From Sphingomonas sp. UBA978 (lineage in GTDB: Bacteria; Pseudomonadota; Alphaproteobacteria; Sphingomonadales; Sphingomonadaceae), in contig NZ_DBBS01000005.1 in the NCBI RefSeq assembly GCF_002292295.1, positions 124,001-188,000 on the forward strand: a stretch of DNA of 64,000 bases, given 5' to 3'. Below, one piece after another: positions 43,105-50,893 of the stretch. The position numbers were made by a program, and so were the translations under genes. Position 1 is the first letter of the stretch; every line of letters starts with the position of its first letter. The notes below the pieces were generated by a model that worked only from the letters and a program-made list of their open reading frames with translations, was not told the origin of the DNA and searched no databases.

Positions 43105-44049
43105 ATGGGTGTGGTTGATCGTTACGACCGTTGGTGCTTGTTCTACGATCTGGAGATCTTGTCATCCCCCTCGCAAGGACCGGCGTATGATCTCGTTGGG
43201 CTCGTCCCCCTCCTGCAGCACCGTATTGAGCGAAACCTCAGCGTTAAAACAATCGATCGAGACAGGAGGATCCTTCGGATCGCGCAAGCGAGAGCGCTGG
43301 ACGTTGGGGGGGCTCCCTGTTTGAGTATGGTTATGACCTTGGGCAATAAGACCGCCGCCGATCCATCATTCATTGATTTTGACGTCGGGACTGCTCGCGA
43401 TGCTGACCGACAGCCACATGAGGCAAAAGGCGCCAGCGCACATTGCATTCTTCGCACAACAACAACGCCGGGTCATCCTGGCCGATATTTGATGATGCTT
43501 GAACAGACCACGGGTTTGGGACGCACGACCGTCGAGCGGCTGCTGAATAGCGAGTTTGCTACAATCGCGAGCGATCGCGGGGACAATTTTATCAGCCCGG
43601 CGACTGGCCGGCCGGTTTCGGTTCGCCCCGTGGCCCACATGAGTGGCCATAAGTCGAACCAAATGGAAGAGGCTTTGAGAACGGGAACTTTCGCGCCGAT
43701 CGAACTGATAGATAGCACGCCCGATCACACGTTCGACGAACCCGGCGTCTTCAGACCGAAGCGTAGGATGTTGCGCGTGGAGCTGGTCGCCCCTCCCGGT
43801 GAGCGTCGCGCTGCGCTTGAAGTTCTAAGCGCGCGCGCGCGCGAAGCCGGTTATCAGCGGATGCGAATTAATTGGCGGCCTGCCGGAGCGACGAGGAACA
43901 GCGATAGCGAGATCGACACGGATTTGGACGACATTGGCGAGGCGATGTTCACTAAGCGCGAGCTAATTCACGTCGAGGCTGGTATGTCGGAATGCAGCCA
44001 TACGCTACGCGGTGATTTTATCACGGCCATGGCTGAACGGTTTAGCTAG
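43105..44049 (+). CDS. Unknown 314-aa soluble protein, probable sensor of a two-gene module
   Basis: No domain was recognised with confidence. The N-terminal half alternates beta-like stretches (WCLFYDLEI, RRILRIAQARALDV). The middle has HPGRYLMMLEQTTGLGRTT followed by VERLLNSEF, a strand-turn-helix layout reminiscent of RexA-like proteins; similarity is impressionistic. The C-terminus has acidic SEIDTDLDDIGEAMF. Composition is AT-richer than the core. GGGGAG sits directly before the ATG at 43105; a GTG two codons later is a possible start. The next gene encodes a membrane protein 20 nt downstream. Confidence 0.7.
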   Translation: MGVVDRYDRWCLFYDLEILSSPSQGPAYDLVGLVPLLQHRIERNLSVKTIDRDRRILRIAQARALDVGGAPCLSMVMTLGNKTAADPSFIDFDVGTARDADRQPHEAKGASAHCILRTTTTPGHPGRYLMMLEQTTGLGRTTVERLLNSEFATIASDRGDNFISPATGRPVSVRPVAHMSGHKSNQMEEALRTGTFAPIELIDSTPDHTFDEPGVFRPKRRMLRVELVAPPGERRAALEVLSARAREAGYQRMRINWRPAGATRNSDSEIDTDLDDIGEAMFTKRELIHVEAGMSECSHTLRGDFITAMAERFS

Positions 44050-44069
44050 TTCACCGCGAGGAGGAAAAG

Positions 44070-44645
44070 TTGCTGCTGGCCCCGCTTCGCTACCTTCGAA
44101 TCCAACACTCAGTTAAGTGGCGTTGGGACGCTTGGATGCCGTTGGCTGGAGCGACAGCGCTAACGGCCGTGCTACGCCTATGGCCCGCGATTCCCTCTCC
44201 ATTTTCCGCCACAGGATACATCGCCGGTTTGCAGCCGATGTACGCGATCCTTGGTGGATTTTTCATAGCCGCCCTTACACTCCTCACGACGGCACAAACC
44301 ACCGCCCTACGGCAACCGCTGGCAGGATACCCGGCTCCGATGGTAGCTGGCGAGTCCACCCCTCTCATCCGGCAGCGTTTTCTATGCCTGCTGTTTGGCT
44401 ACTTGTCTTTCTCAGTGTTCGGCCTTTACCTCCTCGGTTTCGGTGCGATCCTATGTGCTCCAGGTCTCCGCCTTATGGTTGGAGGCGCCACTCGGGCATG
44501 GCTCGGGACGTTCTTCCTGTTCGGCTACAACTTCTGGCTAGCGCACACCGCAGTCGCCACGCTGGTTGGCCTCTACTATTTCACTGATAGGTTGCAGCGG
44601 CCTGATGTGGAATTTGCTCCGCCCCACCCGGCGCGTGCTGACTAG
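44070..44645 (+). CDS. Four-helix membrane protein, partner of the preceding gene
   Basis: A 191-aa integral membrane protein with about four helices (MPLAGATALTAVLRLWPA, MYAILGGFFIAALTLLTTAQ, FGYLSFSVFGLYLLGFGAIL, WLAHTAVATLVGLYYF). It starts at a TTG (44070) with a strong AGGAGG five bases upstream; the weak start codon with a strong site suggests tuned expression. The soluble-sensor plus membrane-effector layout resembles phage-exclusion pairs such as RexAB or Kiwa in size and topology, but no homology is claimed. Confidence 0.72.
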   Translation: MLLAPLRYLRIQHSVKWRWDAWMPLAGATALTAVLRLWPAIPSPFSATGYIAGLQPMYAILGGFFIAALTLLTTAQTTALRQPLAGYPAPMVAGESTPLIRQRFLCLLFGYLSFSVFGLYLLGFGAILCAPGLRLMVGGATRAWLGTFFLFGYNFWLAHTAVATLVGLYYFTDRLQRPDVEFAPPHPARAD

Positions 44646-44767
44646 CCTATTCAGTCTGCGCAGTTCGCACTAACCCACGGGTGACCGTTCTCGACCATCG
44701 GTGTTAGCGGCAATAATCAAGATCAGATGGCATGTCCGATCTTACTGGCGGGAACCAACGGTGAGGC

Positions 44768-45013
44768 TCACGCTGGTTCTAGACGACCAGAGAGGCTGAA
44801 GAACCTAGCCAACTCGCGGGCAGCATCCTCGGAGACGAATTTTGCCAAGACTTCGCCAAAGCCGGTCGGGGATTGCCTATCAACCGAAACTAGATAAATT
44901 CCAGCACCATCGACCATAGGGCTATCGGCAGCGGCTTCGGCTTCGGCTGCGGTTATCTCGCCTATCACAAGACTGAGTCGGTTCGTGCTATGTGCGACCG
45001 CCTGAAAACTCAT
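44768..45013 (-). CDS. Small hypothetical protein (81 aa)
   Basis: Begins MSFQAVAHSTNRLSLVIGEI, has an Ala/Glu-rich middle (TAAEAEAAADSP) and ends in an amphipathic helix (FVSEDAARELARFFSLSGRL). The same frame stays open much further upstream, but that part is antisense to the convincing gene at 45041 and is discarded. The 27-bp gap to that divergent gene must hold both starts. Function unknown. Confidence 0.5.
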   Translation of the reverse strand: MSFQAVAHSTNRLSLVIGEITAAEAEAAADSPMVDGAGIYLVSVDRQSPTGFGEVLAKFVSEDAARELARFFSLSGRLEPA

Positions 45014-45040
45014 ATTAATTTCCCACGCGAGAGGCCGACG

Positions 45041-45727
45041 ATGAGTGTGAATCAGCCCGAACTCTCTGTCAACAAACTCGCCGAGTACATCGTCAGCAAG
45101 GGAGCCCGCCAACGAAAATTGCTTCGTGACCGGAAGTATCCCGATCCTGATTTTCAAATGGGCATGTTCCACAGAGAGGCAAGCGAATCGGTCCGGAAAT
45201 ACGTTGCGGATGGGTGCGTCGATGCGGTCCCGATCGAGAATCAGATCGCCGCGCTGAAGCAGCAGTCCCCCGGTAAAATCGGCACGATTCGACGTATCAA
45301 TGCCAACATCGACGCGCTTGAGCGCTTTCTGGATATGCTGGACGATCTTGCGATCGATGGCGAGCCAGAGTTGGGAAGCCACGTCGCAGAAAAGGTCACG
45401 ATCCACGGTGTTAAGATCAGCGTACGACCCGAGATTGTGGTGCGTGGCACCGGGCCGAAGGGCAAGAAACTCGTGGGCGCAATCAAGCTGCATTTCACTA
45501 AATCGTTTCCCATGACCGCTGAATCGGCGGGCTATGTTTCCGCCGTCGTGCAGGAATTCTGCAGAACACATTTACTTGGGCCCGATGAGGCCGTTTTTTC
45601 CGACTATTGCAAGGTGATCGATGTGGGGTGCGGAAAGGTGTTTCCGGGCGTGAAAGCAACGACTGCGCGGATGAAGGACGTTTCAGCCGAATGTGAGAAT
45701 ATTGCCGGGCTATGGCCGACCATCTGA
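45041..45727 (+). CDS. Hypothetical protein, possible nuclease-like fold
   Basis: A 228-aa protein with an initial helical region (SVNKLAEYIVSKGARQRKLL), a central helix pair (IRRINANIDALERFLDMLDD) and a beta-rich C-terminal part (VTIHGVKISVRPEIVVRGTG, KLVGAIKLHFTKSFPM). The last part is vaguely like the core of restriction-endonuclease-fold proteins, but no catalytic set can be assigned. GAGAGG seven bases before the ATG supports the start. Convergent with the next gene (9 bp between). Confidence 0.65.
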   Translation: MSVNQPELSVNKLAEYIVSKGARQRKLLRDRKYPDPDFQMGMFHREASESVRKYVADGCVDAVPIENQIAALKQQSPGKIGTIRRINANIDALERFLDMLDDLAIDGEPELGSHVAEKVTIHGVKISVRPEIVVRGTGPKGKKLVGAIKLHFTKSFPMTAESAGYVSAVVQEFCRTHLLGPDEAVFSDYCKVIDVGCGKVFPGVKATTARMKDVSAECENIAGLWPTI

Positions 45728-45736
45728 GCGCCGGCA

Positions 45737-46249
45737 TCAGCTCACGAACATCGCCTCAACGATCGCCTGCATCAGGACACCCCGAGGCACCGGCACGCTG
45801 ACCGACGTATAGCCGGGGTTCTCCGCCCGCCGCTGACCATACAGCCCGATCCACGAGCGCCCATGCTGCCGCCAAGCCCGCTGTAGCGCCGGCACCGGCA
45901 GGAGGACGCATGTCGCTGCGGGCGCGTGGGCGTAGGCGATGAAGTCGCACGCCAATGGCTTCTGCACCCAACCAGGTGATTGCCGCGCCTCATCCGACCA
46001 CCGCTCCAGCAGCACGTCCGGCCAGTCCTGAGTCCTGATCTTTTCATCGACCGTATAGGTCCGACCGCACGACAGCGTCAGCAGCCGGTCTATCCCCCCG
46101 CGCTGAGCCCACCCGTCATGCTCCACAGCAACCGCGGACATCAACGTCGGGAAGGCGCGGCGATAAATCGGGATCCACCAGTCCGGCCCGTACTGCGCCG
46201 CGAGGTCGTGGCTGTCCTTGAACCGGTGGACACGCCCGAAGCCCGCCAC
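45737..46249 (-). CDS. Prophage protein, candidate PD-(D/E)XK nuclease-like
   Basis: A 170-aa protein with HRFKDSHDLAAQYGPDWW at the start, then AQRGGIDRLLTLSCGR, and TVDEKIRTQDWPDVLLERWS. The order Asp (GID), then Asp-x-Lys (DEK) on successive strands fits a PD-(D/E)XK core, an inference from motif spacing. The GTG at 46249 is proposed because upstream codons look non-coding. It is the last gene of a seven-gene minus-strand operon. Confidence 0.6.
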   Translation of the reverse strand: MAGFGRVHRFKDSHDLAAQYGPDWWIPIYRRAFPTLMSAVAVEHDGWAQRGGIDRLLTLSCGRTYTVDEKIRTQDWPDVLLERWSDEARQSPGWVQKPLACDFIAYAHAPAATCVLLPVPALQRAWRQHGRSWIGLYGQRRAENPGYTSVSVPVPRGVLMQAIVEAMFVS

Positions 46250-46316
46250 CCGCGATCTGCGGGCGACGGGCCGATGTTGCAACGGCCGGGCTGATGCCGG
46301 CTGCCACGTGGCGGGG

Positions 46317-46676
46317 CTATTCGTATGCTTTCTCCTGTCGGTGATGATGGTCGTCTTCACCGGGATCGCTGACGGGGCAACCGGGGTATCCCAGCCAGTT
46401 GGCGCTATGATCGACGAAGTCGTCTTCCCCGCCGGTGCCGTCCAATTCGTCGCCGTTCGCCTCGACAAGATCGCCGTCGAGTTCGTCCATGCGGTCGATC
46501 AGCCGTTCGGTCAGGCGCGACAATTCGGCCCGGGGGAGCGACGGGATAGCGGCGAGCAGTTGCCCGGCTGTCACTACGTCATCACCGCGAAGCCACCGGC
46601 GGCGTTGACGACGCGGCCAAGGCGAGCCGGTGCGATGTCCAGTGCGAGGCGCTGGGTGCATCATGCCCATCGTCAT
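46317..46676 (-). CDS. Small acidic prophage protein (119 aa)
   Basis: The body is acidic (ELDGDLVEANGDELDGTG) after a helical SRLTERLIDRMDELD and ends in a His-rich tail. The ATG at 46676 overlaps the upstream stop as ATGA, consistent with chained translation. The first ~35 residues are Arg/Pro-rich, and a GTG at 46574 could be an alternative start. Function unknown. Confidence 0.55.
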   Translation of the reverse strand: MTMGMMHPAPRTGHRTGSPWPRRQRRRWLRGDDVVTAGQLLAAIPSLPRAELSRLTERLIDRMDELDGDLVEANGDELDGTGGEDDFVDHSANWLGYPGCPVSDPGEDDHHHRQEKAYE

Positions 46677-46924
46677 GCCTCCCCGTTCTGACGGCGCTCG
46701 ATCGTGACCCGAACCGCCTCCGCACGATCAGGGTGGCCCACGATCTGCGCCATCAGCGGCGTCAGCTCGTCTGCCGGGCATTGCTCGACGACCAGCCACA
46801 GTTTTCGGCCGGATGCGAGGGCATAGCCGCCGCCGATCTTGACGAGGTCGTGCAGCCAGGCGGTGGGGTTGAATGTGGAGGGCGTCGTCATCGTCGCAGG
46901 GCGCGTTTGTAAAAGCGGGTTCAT
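46673..46924 (-). CDS. Small prophage protein (83 aa)
   Basis: Contains FNPTAWLHDLVKIGGGYALA, then GRKLWLVVEQCPADELTPLM and a charged end (RAEAVRVTIERRQNGEA). A compact alpha/beta protein of unknown role. ATG at 46924 overlaps the upstream stop (ATGA), and its own stop overlaps the next gene likewise. Internal ATG twelve codons in is an alternative. Confidence 0.65.
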   Translation of the reverse strand: MNPLLQTRPATMTTPSTFNPTAWLHDLVKIGGGYALASGRKLWLVVEQCPADELTPLMAQIVGHPDRAEAVRVTIERRQNGEA

Positions 46925-47346
46925 GCCGCACCTCGCAACGCCTTGATCGCACGCAGCGCCATGATGGTGGAAAGCTCCGGCTCGTCGGCGTTGGCCATCA
47001 GCCAATCCACATCCTCGCGGTCCATCGCGTCGTTCTCGGTACGATAGACAAGATCGCCGGTAAGGCTGAGCCACATCCGGATCTCAGCTACCCGCGGCCC
47101 CGTCTCGTCACTGTCGCGGATGATGTGCTCGGCCCGCTTCAGGCGATGCCAGATCGGATGATCGCCCTCGTCATAGTCGTCGTTCGTTGCCGCGTTGATC
47201 GCGCGGCGGATCGCCTTCCATTCCGCGAAGGCTAATTCGACTTCGCCACGGACCGGCGGCGGGGTAGCGCCGACCATCAAGGGGGCCAGAGCGAGGCTTG
47301 TGCCAGAGAGCATCGCGCGGCGTGTGGTTTCGATTTTCATGCTCAT
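46921..47346 (-). CDS. Small protein with twin-arginine-like signal (141 aa)
   Basis: N-terminus TTRRAMLSGTSLALAPLMVG has the Arg-Arg plus hydrophobic stretch of a Tat signal. The mature part is helical (FAEWKAIRRAINAATNDDYD) and ends LSTIMALRAIKALRGAA. It shares this layout with the next two upstream genes, suggesting a small paralogous family. Start ATG at 47346 overlaps the upstream stop (ATGA). Function unknown. Confidence 0.65.
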   Translation of the reverse strand: MSMKIETTRRAMLSGTSLALAPLMVGATPPPVRGEVELAFAEWKAIRRAINAATNDDYDEGDHPIWHRLKRAEHIIRDSDETGPRVAEIRMWLSLTGDLVYRTENDAMDREDVDWLMANADEPELSTIMALRAIKALRGAA

Positions 47347-47723
47347 GCCTCCGCTCGCAGGGCATCCACCGCGATCTTGCGCAGCGTCGGAATGTCGATC
47401 TCGCAGCCCTCCAGATAGTCGAGCAATGCGTTGATCTTCACGCCGACGGCGGCGCGATCTGGCGCGGGCAGGGCGGCAAGGTGACGCACTGCGGCCCCCT
47501 CCTGATCAACTGCCGTATCCATGGCTTCATCCGAGGCGCCGCCCGGCACGGCATTGAGACGTGCAACCTCGTCATGGGCGGCGTTCCACGCTGCCACCGC
47601 CTTGGTCCATTCGGTGTTAGCGGCAACCGCTGTGACGGAGGCTGCTACGGCGGGAGCGATCAGGGTTACGCTGGCCAAGCAAGCGCCCCCGATCAGCATG
47701 CGGCGGGTGGTGTACGTCGTCAT
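47343..47723 (-). CDS. Small protein with twin-arginine-like signal (126 aa)
   Basis: N-terminus TYTTRRMLIGGACLASVTLI resembles a Tat signal. The mature domain begins EWTKAVAAWNAAHDEVARLN and ends with KINALLDYLEGCEIDIPTLR before a DALRAEA tail. The helical W-A-A-H layout is like the neighbouring exported proteins. ATG at 47723 lies 4 nt after the upstream gene's stop. Confidence 0.65.
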   Translation of the reverse strand: MTTYTTRRMLIGGACLASVTLIAPAVAASVTAVAANTEWTKAVAAWNAAHDEVARLNAVPGGASDEAMDTAVDQEGAAVRHLAALPAPDRAAVGVKINALLDYLEGCEIDIPTLRKIAVDALRAEA

Positions 47724-47727
47724 CGGA

Positions 47728-48363
47728 TCAGCCCTCCAGTCCAGCGATGCGGCGGGCATCGGCATGCAGTTCTTCCAGCCAGTCCATGCCGTCGCCCAGC
47801 TCGTGCTCGACCAAGAAAGCGATCTTGGCGGCAAGGTCGAAAGCAGTGCTGACGGGGTGCTGGCCTACGTCGTACTGCGCAGCGCAACATTCGCTGGTCA
47901 GCTCGTCGCTGCGTTTACCGGCGGCGGCACAACCGGTGTCCCGCCTTATGCGATTGGAGGCGCGCTCTCGACGCAGTTGGGCAGCGGCAAGCGTGCGTGC
48001 GTGAACCAGACCGGCGCCGGTCATGTCCTTGCCTTCGCGGGCCATGTCCACGATCGAGCGGGCGATTGCGACGGTGCTGGGCTTCTCGGTCGACCAGACG
48101 ACATGTCCGCCGGTGATGCTCGGACCGGCGTGGACGGTCGTATGGGGCAGCGCCTCGATAGCAGCGTCCGCCTTGTCTTTGGCGGGAAAGTATACGTCGC
48201 GGTTGTGCAGTTCTAGCACGAGCGACGCTTGCGCAGCCTTGTCCAGTAGCGCGGCGAGGTCCGGCGAAAGGGTTGCAGCCGTGGCAGGGGTGGCACCGCA
48301 AGAGGCGATGACGATGGCCGGGAGCGCCGCGGCGCTCCCGATGATGTGACGACGGTTGAGCAT
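47728..48363 (-). CDS. Protein with twin-arginine-like signal (211 aa)
   Basis: Starts MLNRRHIIGSAAALPAIVIA followed by a Cys, so it could be a Tat-exported lipoprotein. The mature part has a beta-rich stretch (DVYFPAKDKADAAIEALPHT) and a helical C-terminus (TAFDLAAKIAFLVEHELGDG then WLEELHADARRIAG) that parallels the end of the preceding small exported protein. ATG at 48363 lies 3 nt from the upstream stop. Function unknown. Confidence 0.65.
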   Translation of the reverse strand: MLNRRHIIGSAAALPAIVIASCGATPATAATLSPDLAALLDKAAQASLVLELHNRDVYFPAKDKADAAIEALPHTTVHAGPSITGGHVVWSTEKPSTVAIARSIVDMAREGKDMTGAGLVHARTLAAAQLRRERASNRIRRDTGCAAAGKRSDELTSECCAAQYDVGQHPVSTAFDLAAKIAFLVEHELGDGMDWLEELHADARRIAGLEG

Positions 48364-48366
48364 GGA

Positions 48367-48759
48367 TCAGCCCTCCATCTTCGCGGCAAGGGCGGCTTCG
48401 CATGCCGTGTCGATGGCGTCGGTGACGCTGGCGGACTGGCAGTGCAGCGCGAAGACGGCATAGGCCGGGTCACCCTCGGCATGGTACAGGTCAAGCGCCC
48501 GCTGGCCGTGTTCGTCGCGGATCGCGGTCAGCGCATCAACGCGGTAGCCGATGTAGCGGAAGCCCTCGCCATATCCGTAGGAGTGATAGGCGCGGTGCCA
48601 TTCGCCGTGCGGCATCAGAGCGGCGCAGGAGGCGAGCAGCAGCTTGGCGCGGCGGTCGTCCGTCCAGCTGCGAAGATTGTCGTTCGCGTGCGCGGTCGCG
48701 GCGATCACCGCCGGGCTGGCGACGGCAGGGTCCATGATGATAAGGGGCGCGGTAGCCAT
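48367..48759 (-). CDS. First gene of the exported-protein operon (130 aa)
   Basis: Begins MATAPLIIMDPAVASPAVIA and has aromatic GEWHRAYHSYGYGEGFRYIG in the middle and an Ala-rich C-terminal helix. No signal peptide is evident. ATG at 48759 is preferred; the frame stays open to 48891, but that part covers an inverted-repeat operator and reads as non-coding. The gene heads a minus-strand operon ending at 45737. Confidence 0.6.
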   Translation of the reverse strand: MATAPLIIMDPAVASPAVIAATAHANDNLRSWTDDRRAKLLLASCAALMPHGEWHRAYHSYGYGEGFRYIGYRVDALTAIRDEHGQRALDLYHAEGDPAYAVFALHCQSASVTDAIDTACEAALAAKMEG

Positions 48760-48848
48760 AGCTTGATCCTTGTACGATCGGTTGCGGTCAGGCCCGGCAG
48801 CGGTGTTGGTTGCACCCTGCTGGGCTGTTCCCGTTGGTATCGGGTAAC

Positions 48849-48890
48849 GTTGAGCGTTATGGTAGCTGTTGAGCATCATGTCAACGCTCA
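48849..48890. promoter_or_regulatory. Candidate operator between the minus-strand operon and the XRE regulator
   Basis: TGAGCGTT (48851-48858) has its exact inverse AACGCTCA at 48883-48890. Between them GTTGA (48868-48872) pairs with TCAAC (48881-48885). These overlapping inverted repeats lie 43-85 bp upstream of the XRE-type gene and upstream of the divergent operon. This is the usual place for a phage-repressor-type operator. Confidence 0.5.
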
Positions 48891-48933
48891 TCGTTAGCTT
48901 GCACTGCTGGCGTTGTAGTCTTACGCCTTAACT

Positions 48934-49191
48934 ATGCTGACACCGTCTACTTGCCGTGCCGCCCGAGCGCTTGTGTCACTCGATCAGGCCGACGTCGCGA
49001 AGGCGGCAGGTGTGGGCGTATCGACGGTTCGAAATTTCGAAGCTGGTCGCTCGGTGCCGATCGGCAACAACCTGACCGCCATCCAGCGTGCGCTGGAGGC
49101 GGCAGGCGTTGTCTTTCTAGCTGACGGCGAAACCGCACCTGGCGGTCCCGGCGTTCGGTTGGGCGTTACGAGCTCCGCTGACGCGCGGTGA
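48934..49191 (+). CDS. XRE-family helix-turn-helix regulator
   Basis: An 85-aa protein with TCRAARALVSLDQADVAKAA, then GVGVSTVRNFEAGRSVPIGN, a standard XRE/Cro helix-turn-helix near residues 15-45. The C-terminus (GPGVRLGV) matches a common alphaproteobacterial form. It is probably the regulator of the divergent exported-protein operon, acting at the inverted repeats just upstream. The last 26 nt overlap the convergent HNH gene. Confidence 0.88.
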   Translation: MLTPSTCRAARALVSLDQADVAKAAGVGVSTVRNFEAGRSVPIGNNLTAIQRALEAAGVVFLADGETAPGGPGVRLGVTSSADAR

Positions 49192-49429
49192 CGATCGGCT
49201 GCCAGTGCTGGTGGATGATGATGTGACACGGGACGCAGAGCGCCCGCATAAACCGCCAATCGTATCGAGCAGGATGCCGATGGGGCAGATCGTGATGCGC
49301 CTCCGCAGACGGGCGCTGACCGCACCGGTGGCATGTGGGGTGCGAATCGAGGTATAGCTTATTGCGCTTCTGCCGGCTGTTCGGCGTCTCGGTGCGCCCG
49401 CGTCCGCGCCAGTTCCTGGGATTGCTCAT
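49166..49429 (-). CDS. HNH-type endonuclease-like protein
   Basis: An 87-aa zinc-finger/HNH-like protein: CHRCGQRP (first Cys pair), AEAHHDLPHRHPARYDW (HH), ALCVPCHIIIHQHW (second Cys pair and His). Small HNH proteins are common in phages, often near packaging genes, where they nick DNA. The start ATG at 49429 has GGAGAAAATGA upstream; an upstream open frame is a different small gene or non-coding. Confidence 0.8.
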   Translation of the reverse strand: MSNPRNWRGRGRTETPNSRQKRNKLYLDSHPTCHRCGQRPSAEAHHDLPHRHPARYDWRFMRALCVPCHIIIHQHWQPIVTARQRSS

Positions 49430-49449
49430 TTCATTTTCTCCATCGCCCA

Positions 49450-49653
49450 TCAGGGGCAATGGTCTTCCAACTGTATCTGGATCGGCGGCGTGGGCCGTTC
49501 CTCGCGAGCCGCGCAGCGGCAACCCAAGGTCCGCAGACGGACCGCCCAGAGCGCCCGCAGGCGCGACCGGTGCCGATTCTGGCAGCGGAACTTGATCCAG
49601 CTATGAATGACAAAGTGATTATCATTCAAAGCAGCTGATGTGTGGCGTGCCAC
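49450..49653 (-). CDS. Possible small protein upstream of the HNH gene (67 aa)
   Basis: A GTG-started frame beginning MARHTSAALNDNHFVIHSWI and rich in Arg/Cys/Leu. It is on the same strand as the HNH gene with a 20-nt gap. There is no clear ribosome site and no recognised family. It may be a spurious frame in GC-rich DNA. Confidence 0.25.
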   Translation of the reverse strand: MARHTSAALNDNHFVIHSWIKFRCQNRHRSRLRALWAVRLRTLGCRCAAREERPTPPIQIQLEDHCP

Positions 49654-49831
49654 GGATCAGCGGTATTGCGCCTGCAGTTGAGCTTCGAGGGAAGCGGCCT
49701 TGAAGCAGGCTGTGACGTCTTCGTCGCTCATCCAACGTCTTCGATGGCCGGCTACGACATGAACGAAAAACACGTTCTTTTATCTCGTGGCCGTGCATAA
49801 AAGGCGTGTCGAGCAACGCACAGGAGGACCC

Positions 49832-50893
49832 ATGCTCGACAAGCTTTTGAAGACCGTCAACCGTCTGGCGGATAGGCATGCTGCGGAGGCCGAGGGGCTT
49901 CGCGCCAATGTCGAACGGGAGCGTGCCAGCGATCACGCCCGCCAGCACGCTGGTCGCGAGTTCCAGAATCCAGAAGGTTATACGACGCCACTGCGCAAGA
50001 ATGCGGAGAACTCGCAGGTGGCGTACGCGCGGGCCCGCAAGGCGTTCGAGAAGGATGGCGGTCTTCGCGCGTTGGCCAATTACCTGGCCATGGAGATCGC
50101 TCGGCAGCGCCGGGATGAAGCGGTCGTGGCGCTGAAGAAACACGAGGCCGAGGAAGCGCAGCGCCTCGCGACTGGGGTCCATAAGGAGGTTGCAGCCTTC
50201 TTCGCGTTGATGTTCCGCGATGGCGTCGAGCCGCGGCATCTGGCTAATGTCAGCGAGGACGTCCGGGTCATCATCTCCAATCTGATCCGCTGGGACGGCC
50301 ACGACTGGGATCGCGTCGGACCCGACTCTCCTGTGCCGCAGGTCATCGCGATTTACAGGCACCGCGCGAAGGTCCGGCCCGGCCGGATGGGCGACAGGTC
50401 TCGATCGCAGCCGTGTGAGGCAGGCAGCGACGACCCCAACCTGTATCGCTTCGGTGACAACGAAGATGGTCCTGCCAATCGGCCCCTCGACAACGAGCAG
50501 GCACCCGATGAGCCGCTGGCGGTGGTGCATGAGGATGTCGTGATCGCTGATGCGGTTCCTTATGCTTTGCCGGTCAACCTATCCCCGGGCACGGTCAAGC
50601 TGTTCACCGAGCTGGCCACCTCGCAGGTGGCGATCGATCCCGACTGGGATCTGGGCATTCGGCTGGCGTCGAACGGGTATGACGATCAGCGCAACATCAA
50701 GGACACGATCGAGGCTCTTGAGGGGATGTGGCAGCCTGATGCTGTGACGCCGTTCGTCTTCTTTATCGACGCCGCTCGTCGCGGCGGTCTAGGGGCCGGT
50801 CGTGCCGCATACCGGGAAGCGACCATCCGCCGCGCGGCAATGCAGATCGCATGCGAGTATGGCGTCGTTCCGGCCATGGGCGTCGCGGCCTGA
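49832..50893 (+). CDS. Hypothetical prophage protein (353 aa)
   Basis: The first half is strongly helical and charged (NRLADRHAAEAEGLRANVER and AVVALKKHEAEEAQRLATGV), suggesting a coiled coil. The second half is acidic then globular (VKLFTELATSQVAIDPDWDL). AGGAGG nine bases before the ATG at 49832 decides the start over a GTG at 49787. No family recognised. Convergent and abutting the SNase-like gene (stops adjacent). Confidence 0.7.
   Translation: MLDKLLKTVNRLADRHAAEAEGLRANVERERASDHARQHAGREFQNPEGYTTPLRKNAENSQVAYARARKAFEKDGGLRALANYLAMEIARQRRDEAVVALKKHEAEEAQRLATGVHKEVAAFFALMFRDGVEPRHLANVSEDVRVIISNLIRWDGHDWDRVGPDSPVPQVIAIYRHRAKVRPGRMGDRSRSQPCEAGSDDPNLYRFGDNEDGPANRPLDNEQAPDEPLAVVHEDVVIADAVPYALPVNLSPGTVKLFTELATSQVAIDPDWDLGIRLASNGYDDQRNIKDTIEALEGMWQPDAVTPFVFFIDAARRGGLGAGRAAYREATIRRAAMQIACEYGVVPAMGVAA

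Noticed and set aside
43105..44645. Naming the two-gene unit RexAB or Kiwa
   Set aside because: Only sizes and topology agree; gene order differs from Kiwa and no diagnostic residues could be aligned by eye.
45014..45571. Upstream extension of the minus-strand frame ending at 44768
   Set aside because: It runs antisense to the 228-aa plus-strand gene, which has a ribosome site and balanced composition; only the part from the ATG at 45013 is kept.
49333..49638. Plus-strand frames antisense to the HNH gene
   Set aside because: No start signal, Arg/Ala-rich, conflict with the HNH gene, which has Cys/His motifs and a ribosome site.
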